Below are positions 15,801 through 24,047 of a DNA stretch of 64,000 nt, piece by piece. Numbering within the stretch: position 1 is the stretch's first letter; each line of letters starts with the position of its first letter. Below the pieces are notes generated by a model, which saw only the letters and a list, made by a program, of their open reading frames with translations, searched no databases and had not been told where the DNA came from. The position numbers were made by a program, and so were the translations under genes. The stretch covers positions 1 to 64,000 of the forward strand of contig NZ_MBTF01000004.1 in NCBI RefSeq assembly GCF_002013915.1, written 5' to 3'. This DNA is from Mucilaginibacter pedocola. Its GTDB lineage: Bacteria; Bacteroidota; Bacteroidia; Sphingobacteriales; Sphingobacteriaceae.

Positions 15801-18553
15801 CACCACCAGCGCCATTGTATTTTGTAAAGTTCCAGCTCCACATCGCGGCTGCCGCCGAAGAGTTTGCCCTTGCTATCTACATCAGCAATTTCTATCACCT
15901 GGTCTTTATCCGTTACCAGCATGCCCGATAGTTCGCTGCCTTTTGGCGTTTTTAAGCCTACGTAGCCCGAGTACACATTATAATCGATAGCCGATTGCTG
16001 CAGGCTAAAGTTGCCGCCCGGTTCAAATACTTTCACCACAAAATTGGCGCGCAGCTGGCCCGGTGCCTGTTTTTCTACGTTGATGTCAGGGTTAACATCG
16101 GCAAGCCCGTTCTCGTTCAGGCGGCCATCAAATACGGTTTGCGTTTGGGTGTTGAAAGCCAATATTGGGTCGTCAAATTCGTAACCCTCAAAGCCATCGA
16201 AAGCCGTTTTCTTTGACGATACAAAGGCATCTACCTTGGCTTTTAAATTCTGCGCCGCACCGCCAAACAGCCATTGTGCACTTAGCCTGCCATTTACGCC
16301 GCTGCCTTTGGTGAACTCGGTAGCCCCGCCAAAATCAAGTTTAAGTTTCAGGCGGTTCGGCATAATGGTTTCTACCTTTATTTTCTTCTCGAAGGTAGCG
16401 CCACCCACCTTCACCGTTGCCGACCAGTTACCCGTTGGCGACGAAGTTTCAGTAGCGGTATGGAAGCTGTAAAAGCCATCTATCGAACTTGTGCGCGTTA
16501 TCTTTTTATACAGCTGCCCGTTAGGGTTAAACAGCTCGAATTCTACTGGGTGGTCTTTAGGCAGCGTATGCAGTTTGTCCTCCAAAATAAAGGTGGTGAA
16601 TATCGAATCGCCGGGGCGCCATACGCCACGTTCGCCGTAAATAAAGCCCTTCAGCCCGTTCTGTACCTGTTCGCCGCCTACGTTGAAGCGGGATAGAGGT
16701 AACGAACTACCATCGTCCAACTTCAGGTAACCGCGCTCCTTACCGTTTTTAGCCACCAGCAGGTAAGGTTTGCGTTTCATTTTTAACTGTGCCAGGCCGT
16801 CACCATCTGATGTGGTTTTGCAGATGATTTGTTTTTGGTAATCTAAAAACTCCAGTTCCACGCCTTTCATAGGTTCGGCGGTGAGGATATTGGTTACCGC
16901 AACGGTGAGGTTATTATCGTTACCGCGCTTAACAATAAGGCCAATGTTTGATGCAATGATATTGCGCGTGGCCCAGCGGTCTTTTGTAAAGTAAGAGTTA
17001 TTGCAAGGGTCGTCGCGTTTGCTCCAGTCATAACCGTCGGGGTAATAATTATCATAGCGCGACCAAAAGTCGTCGTCCTCATCGCTTACGCCGCCTGTAT
17101 TGCCATTGCCGTAGTATTCGCCGTCGCTGTAATCGTCCTCGTCGTCACTTTCGCTTTTAATGACGCCGCCACTACCGGCATTGCAATTGTACAACGAGTA
17201 CTCCTGCCGGAAACCGATCACCACGCGGTAAATAGCACCGGGTTCGGCGCGGAAAAGCTTATTTACATCCAGCATAAAGCGGTTCTTTTTGCGGAGATTG
17301 AGGCCTTTATCTACGGTGAGGTCGATGGTTTTCTCGAGGATAGGTTTGGCCACCTGGCGTAGTTCGTACCCTCCATCAAAACCATTACCCTGGAAGTATT
17401 GCGGCACGTTGTTGGCGTAAATTTTTATAATGGTTACGTCCACCTTTTTCAGGTTCACGGCCTCGAATGGCATCAGCAGCTTACCAGAATCGGGTAGGAT
17501 AACGCCTTTGCCGGGGATGGTTACCGATGGCAGGCGATTCTCGAAGAAAACGTTGCCGGTATATGATTTCTTGATCTTTTTATGGAAAGCGCTCTCGATG
17601 CCGGGGTTAACCACCACGCCAAAACTACCTTCCAGCCGCTCGGGGGCGTAAACTTTTATCACGCTGCCATCAATAGTATATGCAGGATCAGTAAGGCTGC
17701 CAAGAGTGATCAAACCGCTCAGGTCCTGGCCCACCATTATAGGGTCCGAGAATTGCACACAAACAAACTGGTCGTTATCCTGTACGGCTTTTATGTCAAG
17801 CACCTTAAAATCGCCAATGGCGGGCACATCAAAGCTCTGGTTTCCGCTTTGGTCGATATCCAGCCCGCTGCCATCCCAGGCCACTTTAATGGGGGAGGAG
17901 ATGTTGGCGCGTTTTATGCCGGTAATAACAAACTTATGCGTTTTGGTGGCCGGGTTATGCTGCCAGCTTATTTTAACCGGGCTTTCGTAATTGGCGGTTA
18001 GCACCTGCTCAATTTTTTCCTGGTTCTCCACATCTGCAGTTTGCAGGCTGCCCTTCAAATTCATCATGTCCGCCGAGTTATTGGTAGCGCTAACCAGGCC
18101 AACGAATGATACGCTGAAATCGGGCTTAATGGTTTGGAAATCGAACTTAAATTCTTCGAAATCGTCCTCCACTTTGATCACTTTGCCAAGTTTAAACACG
18201 GCATCGTATTTCTTATCAGGGTCAAGCTTGCCCTCGGGGCGGAACTCGATGGTGCGCTCATCAACCCAGTAAGCTTTACCTTTTATGGATGGAGAAAAGT
18301 CGAACACCTTGTTGCTTAGCTCTTCGCCTTGCTCGTGCGTTACCTGTACTTCGCCTGCTAATTTGATGCGGATATTGCTTTGTTTAGAGATGATGCCCGT
18401 GGTATACGATTCGATATAGCGGCTAAAATCGGGGCCATTCTTTTTATGGCTTCGTGCACGTACCAAATAAATAGACAGGGCAACCAATAAAAGTGTAGCC
18501 GAAATAATGGCAGGGCCTCTTCGCGAACGGAACAGGCGTGTGATGTAGCTCAT
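12659..18553 (-). CDS. Bacterial alpha-2-macroglobulin family protein, abnormal C-terminus
   Basis: A 1,964-residue frame for a large thioester protease trap of the YfhM type. An N-terminal membrane anchor (about residues 14-31) is followed by macroglobulin-like domains, a linker low in complexity with Asp/Tyr/Gly near 470-510, the bait/MG region, and a complement-like thioester domain with HGCVEQTTS (Cys1418, Glu1420, Gln1421), so the thioester motif is intact. The normal end should come soon after QWVEVK (Trp1867). Instead the frame runs on through a repeat (about 12822-12923) and then antisense to the tlpA-like gene for 156 bases, adding roughly 88 foreign residues. pbpC, the usual partner, is not adjacent. 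Function in defence against proteases is known for the family, not shown here. Confidence 0.88.
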   Translation of the reverse strand: MSYITRLFRSRRGPAIISATLLLVALSIYLVRARSHKKNGPDFSRYIESYTTGIISKQSNIRIKLAGEVQVTHEQGEELSNKVFDFSPSIKGKAYWVDERTIEFRPEGKLDPDKKYDAVFKLGKVIKVEDDFEEFKFDFQTIKPDFSVSFVGLVSATNNSADMMNLKGSLQTADVENQEKIEQVLTANYESPVKISWQHNPATKTHKFVITGIKRANISSPIKVAWDGSGLDIDQSGNQSFDVPAIGDFKVLDIKAVQDNDQFVCVQFSDPIMVGQDLSGLITLGSLTDPAYTIDGSVIKVYAPERLEGSFGVVVNPGIESAFHKKIKKSYTGNVFFENRLPSVTIPGKGVILPDSGKLLMPFEAVNLKKVDVTIIKIYANNVPQYFQGNGFDGGYELRQVAKPILEKTIDLTVDKGLNLRKKNRFMLDVNKLFRAEPGAIYRVVIGFRQEYSLYNCNAGSGGVIKSESDDEDDYSDGEYYGNGNTGGVSDEDDDFWSRYDNYYPDGYDWSKRDDPCNNSYFTKDRWATRNIIASNIGLIVKRGNDNNLTVAVTNILTAEPMKGVELEFLDYQKQIICKTTSDGDGLAQLKMKRKPYLLVAKNGKERGYLKLDDGSSLPLSRFNVGGEQVQNGLKGFIYGERGVWRPGDSIFTTFILEDKLHTLPKDHPVEFELFNPNGQLYKKITRTSSIDGFYSFHTATETSSPTGNWSATVKVGGATFEKKIKVETIMPNRLKLKLDFGGATEFTKGSGVNGRLSAQWLFGGAAQNLKAKVDAFVSSKKTAFDGFEGYEFDDPILAFNTQTQTVFDGRLNENGLADVNPDINVEKQAPGQLRANFVVKVFEPGGNFSLQQSAIDYNVYSGYVGLKTPKGSELSGMLVTDKDQVIEIADVDSKGKLFGGSRDVELELYKIQWRWWWDETGDEMSNFTQDKYNKLIRTGTVTLNNGRGKYTLRIPKADWGRYLIRIKDPETGHSTGKIMYVDWPNWSERLQQTAPTEAAMLSFTSDKTNYKVGEEATLTIPTGGDGHALISFENGSKVLKTTWIDTKKGETRYTFKVDETMAPNVFVNVTLLQRHAQTKNDLPIRMYGAIPLNVDDPETILKPVISMPDKLRPETQSAITVSEASGKAMTYTIAIVDEGLLDITNYKTPDPHEAFYAHEALGVKTWDLFDYVIGAFGGGLERILSIGGDGTGGVNKNVTVNRFKPVVKFLGPFRLEKGASQTTKFTLPQYVGSVKAMVIAGHDGGYGFAEKAVPVKKPLMILATLPRVLGPSEKVQLPVTVFAMENNIKTVTVQVQSNAFSNLGGNNTKTITFAKPGDQLVTFDLDVKDFVGVGKVKVTAKSGGEGTAYDVELNVRNPNPPVSRVIEKELKPGETWATPYTAVGINGTNKASLEVASIPPLNLGKRLDYLITYPHGCVEQTTSSGFPQLCLSQLLDLTSRQKAETDRNIRNTIARLNGFRTTEGGLSYWPGEGKADEWGSNYAGHFLLAAQAKGYALPAGLMNEWKRYQKQKAVNWSPDPRTNIHGYYYYTDLVQAYRLFLLALAGTPELGAMNRLKEYQYLSVEARWRLAAAYKLAGQPEVGARMVNGLSTDIAPYNAMYGTYGSDLRDEAMILETLTLLGQHQRAAGLLRSVAARLSVDSWYSTQTTAYSLVAIAEYCGVNKSGGKLQFNYQANSTKANVSSGSYIWSSAIAANGGNVVMKNNGSNRLYVRLIQQGQPSSGQDVKTYINPDVLQMRVGYFSLGGKPIDPTKLKQGTDFVAQVNIKNPGKRGRYDNLALTQIFPSGWEILNTRMLNNDEAFKSSPSDYRDIRDDRVNTYFSLSENVEVTYYVMLNAAYAGKYYLPAAYCEAMYNHDVNALIKGQWVEVKNTAIIALLSLQGAEAQGTEGKGRRGNLGIQFTHAEIAALQKVLFAKHLLQGALQRSVAYVAGYYFARWVNQYIDRYGGNAITFFNHFSGFGTV
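12822..12923. repeat. Palindromic element inserted at the 3' end of the A2M gene
   Basis: GCAATCTCGGCAT (12831-12843) pairs with ATGCCGAGATTGC (12855-12867), and the block ends in 'ctccttgcaatgacaag', the usual tail of a 'tcattgcaagg' type interspersed repeat. It lies between the convergent tlpA-like and A2M genes and probably acts as a hairpin for both. Confidence 0.7.
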
Positions 18554-18643
18554 GGGAAATAGGTAGATTATTTTCCTATGAATTTAAATAACTTTTATTG
18601 AATAAAGTGTTGGGGGTAAAAAATATTTCTTGCGGTGAGGGTT

Positions 18644-18829
18644 ATTTAACCGCAAAGGGCGCAGAGGATTAGCGTAATGCTGAACGCAAAGAACGCAAAG
18701 TTTTGCATGTGGATTAATAAGAAAACTTAATGAGCGTAGGTAGATAGAAATAACAAAGTGGTAAACTTTTTTACTTTTAACCACATTGCAAAGCTTTGCG
18801 CTCTTTGCGAAAACCTTTGCGGTAAAAAA
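18644..18829. repeat. 'accgcagag' repeat element, copy 2 (cgcaaag variant)
   Basis: Opens TTATTTAACCGCAAAGGGCG and closes with the inverse CTTTGCGGTAAAAAA; internal 'gcgcagagg', 'gaacgcaaag' and 'ttgcgctctttgcg' units. No gene in the 18554-18873 spacer. Confidence 0.7.
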
Positions 18830-18842
18830 CACCAAAACAAAA

Positions 18843-18865
18843 AGAGGCGCTAATATCGCGCCTCT
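18843..18865 (-). terminator. Intrinsic terminator of the exopolysaccharide operon
   Basis: On the minus strand AGAGGCGC and GCGCCTCT form an 8-bp stem with a short AT loop, followed by TTTTTGTTTT. It lies 8 bases after the stop of the A-T-TE gene, marking the operon end. Confidence 0.88.
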
Positions 18866-18873
18866 AAAGTTCT

Positions 18874-21507
18874 TTACTGTTTCACTGCCTCATCCAAACA
18901 CTTCTGCAGAACCTCTGCAAATTGTTTGTCGTTCGGCGGTGCGAAGATGGTATTGTGTTCGCCGGGGATATCGTGTACACGTACACCTTTTAGTGCGAAA
19001 GGTGTCCAGCCCAGGTTTTTAAAATCGTTCATGTAAAACGTCTTCTTTTTGGCGCGGAACAGCTCTATCTTAATATCTACCGGCACCAGCATATAGTTGC
19101 GTTGTGCGGCCTCGCTTTTCTCGTGTATCTCATTGGTGTAGGCGGCAAAACCTTCTTTCTTTTTCACCTTATGAGGGAACATTTTTTTGTACACCTTTTG
19201 TATCCTGCGGCCAATTTCGCGGCTTTTGTATTCTACGGTACGTTTTGGGTCCTGAACGAACAGCACAGGGGTATAAGCTATCTGCTTTATCAGGTGCCAA
19301 ACATCTTTTACAAAACGTATTACGGGCGGGGTGTGTATTTTGGTTTGGTCGGCATAGGTATCAAACATGGCCAGCATTTTTACGTCCTTGCCCATGGCCA
19401 GCATTTGTTTGGCCATTTCGTATGCTATCATACCCCCCAGCGAATAGCCCGCTACAGCGTAAGGGCCAACCGGGTCGTGGTTAACAATTTCTTCCACGTA
19501 GTTGGCTGCAATTTCTTCCATTACGTCCAGCGGTTCATCAACGCCATTTATGCCCCTTGCTTGCAGGCCGTATACGGGTTGCTCGTCGTCCATATTCATG
19601 GCCAGTGCGTTGAACAGCAATACGTTCAAGCCGGCACCATGTACAATGTACAGCGGCATTTTGCTGCCTTTGGGTTTAATTGGCACCAACGAATCCCAAC
19701 TGATAACATCTGAATTAGAATCGAGGCGTATGGCCAGTTTCTCCACCGTAGAATGCTCAAACAAGGTGGCCAAAGGCAGGCGAAGGCCTGTTTTTTCCTC
19801 AATTTTGGCCATTATCTTCACAGCTACCAGCGAGCGGCCGCCCAACTGGAAGAAGTTATCGTCCATGCTTATTTTTTCCAGGCCCATCATCTCCTGCCAA
19901 ATTTCAGATACAAGCCTTTCGTTGGCGGTACGCGGCGCTATATAAGCGTCGGAACGTACAATGTGGCCATAATCGGGTTTGGGCAGTGCTTTGCGGTCAA
20001 TTTTGCCATTTGGCGTAGATGGGATGGTATCCAGCAACACAAAGTCGTCTGGTACCATATACTCGGGCAGTTCGGCCAATAAGGCATTTTGCCAGGCATT
20101 CTGTTGTTCTGCATCCGGGTGCCCTGTTTGGCCGTTGCGTAATGTAAGGTAGGCCACCAGCCTTGGGTAACCCGGGGTATCTTCGCGGGCTATTACTACA
20201 ACGTCTTTAATGTCGGGCTGTTGGCCTAACTGGTACTCTATCTCGCCCAGTTCTATACGGTAGCCACGCACTTTCACCTGGTGGTCTATACGGCCAAGGC
20301 ATATTACTTCGCCATCGGGGCGTAGCTGGCCAAGGTCGCCGGTGCGGTATATTTTAGGGCTTTTATTGTCAAAAGGGTTATCGATGAATTTTTCGGCGTT
20401 AAGTTCGGGGCGGTTAAGGTATCCTAATGATACGCCTACGCCGCCTATCAGTATCTCGCCAATTTCGCCATTCGTGAGGTTGTTCATAGCCTCATCAACA
20501 ATGTAAATCTGCGTATTATCAACCGGCCAGCCAACGGTAACGTCTTCGGCATCGGTAACATGTTTTATAACCGAATAAACCGTAGTTTCGGTAGGGCCGT
20601 AAAGGTTCCACACCTCGTTGCAGCGGTCAATAAGTTTTGCGGCAAGGTCTTTTGCCAACGCTTCGCCACCGGTGAACACCTTCATGGGGAGCTTTTCTTC
20701 CCAGCCTACCTCCAGCATCATGCGCCAGGTGTAGGGGGTGGCTTGTAAAATGGTAATGCCTTGTGTACGTACAATATCTAAAACCGCACGGCCATCTTTA
20801 GCCACTAATGAATCGGCTACAACTAATTCGGCCCCTACGCTAAGCGGCAGGTAAATATCCAAACCGGCAATATCAAACGAGATGGTGGCTACTGCCAAAG
20901 TTTTATCGGCACTGGTAATGCCGGGTTGCTTTTGACAGCTCAGTAAAAAGTTAACAAATGCGTGGTGGACTATTTGCACACCTTTTGGTTTGCCGGTAGA
21001 GCCTGATGTATATAGGATATAGATAAGATCGGTACCTCGAACGCCTGCATCCGGCTGTGTAGGTGGCAACGATGCCGATTCGGCAAGGGCATCTTCAATT
21101 AATATCTCGGTAGTGTTAGCCGCGTAATGGCCGGCATATTTCGTTGATGTAATGAGGATTTTCGCCCCCGAATCCTCCAGCATAAACTCTATACGGTCTT
21201 TCGGGTACTCCGGGTCAAGCGGTACGTAGGCCGCGCCCGATTTCATGATGGCCAGTAGCGTAATGATCATCTCGGCAGAACGGTCGAGCGCCATACCAAT
21301 AATATCGCCTCGTTTTATGCCTTTTTGTACCAAAAACTGAGCTATGCGGTTGGCCGAGGCTTCGGTTTCGGCGTATGTTAGGGTGCGGTCGTAAAAACGG
21401 ATAGCAACTTTATCGGGATAAGCCTGCGCGCTCTCGTTAAACAGCTCAAATAGGGGCTTGTCTTTAGGGTAGTCTACCGTGGTGTCGTTCAGTATTGTTG
21501 CTTCCAT
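18874..21507 (-). CDS. Single-module NRPS-like enzyme, adenylation-carrier-thioesterase (A-T-TE)
   Basis: An 877-residue enzyme that should activate an amino or other carboxylic acid as adenylate, load it on its own carrier, and release or transfer it. Start is ATG at 21507; the TTG two codons upstream is disfavoured. The A domain (about 15-510) shows YTSGSTGKPKG, NLYGPTETT, YRTGDLG and the A10 lysine in NGKIDRKAL. The carrier shows FFQLGGRSLVAV (Ser559). The TE shows GYSLGG (Ser689) with plausible Asp (AMFDTYA) and His (GEHNTIF). There is no condensation domain. A hand alignment to GrsA gives specificity residues DILQFGLVYK, close to the glycine code DILQLGLIWK. It is the last gene of the exopolysaccharide operon, 95 bases after a glycosyltransferase. 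The function is unknown; attaching an aminoacyl group to the polysaccharide is a hypothesis. Confidence 0.9.
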   Translation of the reverse strand: MEATILNDTTVDYPKDKPLFELFNESAQAYPDKVAIRFYDRTLTYAETEASANRIAQFLVQKGIKRGDIIGMALDRSAEMIITLLAIMKSGAAYVPLDPEYPKDRIEFMLEDSGAKILITSTKYAGHYAANTTEILIEDALAESASLPPTQPDAGVRGTDLIYILYTSGSTGKPKGVQIVHHAFVNFLLSCQKQPGITSADKTLAVATISFDIAGLDIYLPLSVGAELVVADSLVAKDGRAVLDIVRTQGITILQATPYTWRMMLEVGWEEKLPMKVFTGGEALAKDLAAKLIDRCNEVWNLYGPTETTVYSVIKHVTDAEDVTVGWPVDNTQIYIVDEAMNNLTNGEIGEILIGGVGVSLGYLNRPELNAEKFIDNPFDNKSPKIYRTGDLGQLRPDGEVICLGRIDHQVKVRGYRIELGEIEYQLGQQPDIKDVVVIAREDTPGYPRLVAYLTLRNGQTGHPDAEQQNAWQNALLAELPEYMVPDDFVLLDTIPSTPNGKIDRKALPKPDYGHIVRSDAYIAPRTANERLVSEIWQEMMGLEKISMDDNFFQLGGRSLVAVKIMAKIEEKTGLRLPLATLFEHSTVEKLAIRLDSNSDVISWDSLVPIKPKGSKMPLYIVHGAGLNVLLFNALAMNMDDEQPVYGLQARGINGVDEPLDVMEEIAANYVEEIVNHDPVGPYAVAGYSLGGMIAYEMAKQMLAMGKDVKMLAMFDTYADQTKIHTPPVIRFVKDVWHLIKQIAYTPVLFVQDPKRTVEYKSREIGRRIQKVYKKMFPHKVKKKEGFAAYTNEIHEKSEAAQRNYMLVPVDIKIELFRAKKKTFYMNDFKNLGWTPFALKGVRVHDIPGEHNTIFAPPNDKQFAEVLQKCLDEAVKQ

Positions 21508-21574
21508 ATTCAATTAGCTAAGGCAGGGGATCTTTTGCTAAAAATTAATTGTAGTGTGTGTTTAGTTTCAATTA

Positions 21575-21591
21575 TGTGTACAAGGTACACA
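21575..21591. promoter_or_regulatory. Palindrome ahead of the A-T-TE gene
   Basis: TGTGTAC-AAG-GTACACA is a perfect 7-bp inverted repeat with a 3-base centre, in the 95-base spacer between the GT2 gene and the A-T-TE gene. It could be an operator or a small RNA hairpin; there is no T-run, so it is not a terminator. Confidence 0.4.
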
Positions 21592-21602
21592 ACATACGAG
21601 TG

Positions 21603-22790
21603 TTAGTGGCTTGTTGGATTATGCGGCGTATGAATAAATTTCTTATTCGCGCCCTTCAATTTAAACAACAAGGCCAGCATGGTAAAAAATATCAATGGTA
21701 TCTTCAGCACAGCTCCCAATAATTTGCCATTAAAAAACTGCCCAGGTACCGCCACCAAAATGCCTATATAACAAAGAGCGGTAGCCGTTAGCCACATTTG
21801 CCACGAGGGGCCTACGCCCGGTGTTAGTAACGATACTAATAGCATAAATGGCATAAGCCCCAGCATCAGTATCCTTGGTAATATGGCAGTTTGGTATATC
21901 TCGTTAAAGTAATCAAAATTGCCTTTGCCAAAGAGTTCTTTAAAGCCCGTCATGCCATACACTTTCAGCAGGTTAAACTGCGCCGAAAGCCAGCGGCGGC
22001 GCTGCTTTTTAAACACCTCGGGGTTACTTACCTTTTCGTCGTATATCAAAGCGGCATCGGCATATGCCACGTGTATGTTTTGGCGGGTGAGCACCAGGCC
22101 CATCTCTTTATCAAAACCACCTACTGCATCTATCTGTGCCATGGTATCCTTAAATAAACGATATTCAAGAGCCATGCCAGAGCCAATTATGGCTGCGCTA
22201 AAGTTAAAAATACGTTGCGCCTTACGAAATATGTGGTTATTTATTTCCTCACTTATGGCATCTAATATCGCAACCGGGGTTTCGGTGTTTTTAGCAACGC
22301 GGTGGCCCTGTATTACGCGGTCGCCGGCGTGCAGGTAATTGTTTATGTGGCGCAGGTAATCGGGCGCAGCAATGTTGTCGATATCGAACACCACGGCCGC
22401 ATCAAAATCTTCATAAGTTGCGGCAATAGCAGCGTGCAGGGCTTTTGATTTGGTGCTGCTCTCGAATACTACCTCAACCACCTGCAAAGGCATTTCTTTC
22501 AGCTTCACAATGGTTTCGGGCTGCATCGAATCGGCTATAACGCATACATGGAATTTATCCTGCGGATAATCAATAGTTAAGGCCTGAGCGGCAGAGTTAA
22601 GGATGATGGCATCCTCTTTATAGGCGCATATATAAATAACAAATTTGCTGAAGCTTTCAGCCACGGGCGGTGCCTTTTTGATGATTAGCTTACCCAATAC
22701 CGAAAACACAAAGAGGTAAAGGCTATAAATGCCCAGGTAAATAAAAACGAGGGTAAAAATTATCGAGAATATGAGTTTAATAATTTCCAT
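21603..22790 (-). CDS. Membrane glycosyltransferase family 2
   Basis: A 395-residue GT-A fold transferase that probably adds a sugar from a nucleotide donor at the inner membrane. An N-terminal membrane helix (about 5-32) precedes the catalytic domain, with FDIDN (DxD at 136-138), the acceptor region GGFD near 223-226, and QRRRW at 262-266, the signature of processive-type GT2 enzymes such as cellulose and hyaluronan synthases. Two to three C-terminal membrane segments follow from about 300. The sugar cannot be read. It lies 27 bases downstream of the GT4-like gene in the same operon. Confidence 0.88.
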   Translation of the reverse strand: MEIIKLIFSIIFTLVFIYLGIYSLYLFVFSVLGKLIIKKAPPVAESFSKFVIYICAYKEDAIILNSAAQALTIDYPQDKFHVCVIADSMQPETIVKLKEMPLQVVEVVFESSTKSKALHAAIAATYEDFDAAVVFDIDNIAAPDYLRHINNYLHAGDRVIQGHRVAKNTETPVAILDAISEEINNHIFRKAQRIFNFSAAIIGSGMALEYRLFKDTMAQIDAVGGFDKEMGLVLTRQNIHVAYADAALIYDEKVSNPEVFKKQRRRWLSAQFNLLKVYGMTGFKELFGKGNFDYFNEIYQTAILPRILMLGLMPFMLLVSLLTPGVGPSWQMWLTATALCYIGILVAVPGQFFNGKLLGAVLKIPLIFFTMLALLFKLKGANKKFIHTPHNPTSH

Positions 22791-22817
22791 TGCGGGGCCT
22801 TTTTATCATCTGTAAAT

Positions 22818-24047
22818 TTAACTAACAGTTTTGCCTTTTTCAGCCAAAGCATCGGCTAATATTTGTTTTATATCGCTTATCCGGTGTTCCCAAGTGTTAT
22901 TTGCTGCCACGGCCACGCGCGCCTCCACTTTTTCGGGTGCTTGCGGGTTATCCAATGCATCGTTTAGTGCCCGACTAAATTCTTCGGCAGTGCTGCAAAA
23001 TGGCACTAACCCTTCGGTGAAATTAGCCAGGTCTTCGTTAAAATCCGTCGCAACCACGGGTTTGCCGGCACCTAAATATTCAAATAGTTTAAGCGGGAAT
23101 ATGTTGTTGCTCACCTCATCTTTTTTAAAGGGGATAAGGCAAACGTCGAAGCCTTTTAACACTGCGGGCATTTGATCGTATGGTACAGGGCCGGGCAGGT
23201 AAAGGTTTGGGGCTTGAAAGTTTTCATGCTGAAGGTAGTCCTGGTCAAGTGGCCCGATGAACACAAAGTTTTTGTCGGGGTTGACAGCAAACACCTGCTT
23301 CATCATCGTGTAATCCATACGGCGCTCTACGGCACCAAAGTAACCTATAACAGGCTTTTTAATGCCCGATAATACTTCCGCTATTGGCAATGCGGGGTCT
23401 AAAGCTTTTTGGCTGTGGGTGATATAGGCCGCGTTAGGCACAAAGTAGGAGCGAGGATTTAATGCCGATTGCTTTTTGGCCAGCTGGCGGCTGGTAGATA
23501 TTACCATATCAACACTTTTAACCAATATTTCCTCGTTGTTTACGCCGTGTTTAAGTTGGTATGCCTCGATGATTGGGTCTACGCAATGGTAAACGTTCAG
23601 CGCTGCTTTTGGCGCGAGGGTTTGGTGCAACTGCGGATACGAGAAATTGTACGAGTTGATGTAAATATAATCGGTAATGCCCTTTTGCTTAAATACTTTC
23701 TTCAGGCGCGATGCTACCATCCACTCGTTAAACTTAACAGCCAAACGGTAGGGTTTACCCTCGGGCAGCATATTGATGGATGGCACAGGCGGGCATATAA
23801 CAATTTTTAGGTTGGGGAGGTCCGACTGAATGATGGCGTTCTTCGCGTCAAAAAAATGCGGCTTGCGCACGCGGTAGGCATCAGTATCCTTAAACTTAAA
23901 ATAATCCTTCCAGGTGAAGGGCCTATCTACAAACCACACGTAGTTATCTTTAGCCAGCAACCGCGCCATGGTGTAGGGCGTCGATTCCAGTTTGTTATCA
24001 AACTGCATCTGCGAGAAAACCACGATATGTTTGCCGGTTAAACTCAT
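22818..24047 (-). CDS. Glycosyltransferase, GT-B fold (GT4-like)
   Basis: A 409-residue cytoplasmic glycosyltransferase of the exopolysaccharide operon. The C-terminal half holds the donor-binding region with VIGYFGAVERRMDY near 225, FVFIGPLD near 255, and LKLFEYLGAGKPVVAT near 328, the E(x7)E-type region of GT4 enzymes. The pattern is similar to TuaH-like transferases of teichuronic acid synthesis. Donor and acceptor sugars are unknown. Its ATG overlaps the flippase stop by four bases (ATGA), so the two are translationally coupled. Confidence 0.87.
   Translation of the reverse strand: MSLTGKHIVVFSQMQFDNKLESTPYTMARLLAKDNYVWFVDRPFTWKDYFKFKDTDAYRVRKPHFFDAKNAIIQSDLPNLKIVICPPVPSINMLPEGKPYRLAVKFNEWMVASRLKKVFKQKGITDYIYINSYNFSYPQLHQTLAPKAALNVYHCVDPIIEAYQLKHGVNNEEILVKSVDMVISTSRQLAKKQSALNPRSYFVPNAAYITHSQKALDPALPIAEVLSGIKKPVIGYFGAVERRMDYTMMKQVFAVNPDKNFVFIGPLDQDYLQHENFQAPNLYLPGPVPYDQMPAVLKGFDVCLIPFKKDEVSNNIFPLKLFEYLGAGKPVVATDFNEDLANFTEGLVPFCSTAEEFSRALNDALDNPQAPEKVEARVAVAANNTWEHRISDIKQILADALAEKGKTVS

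Noticed and set aside
19102..19713. 203-codon open frame on the plus strand
   Set aside because: Antisense to the carrier and thioesterase part of the A-T-TE gene; no protein-like features.
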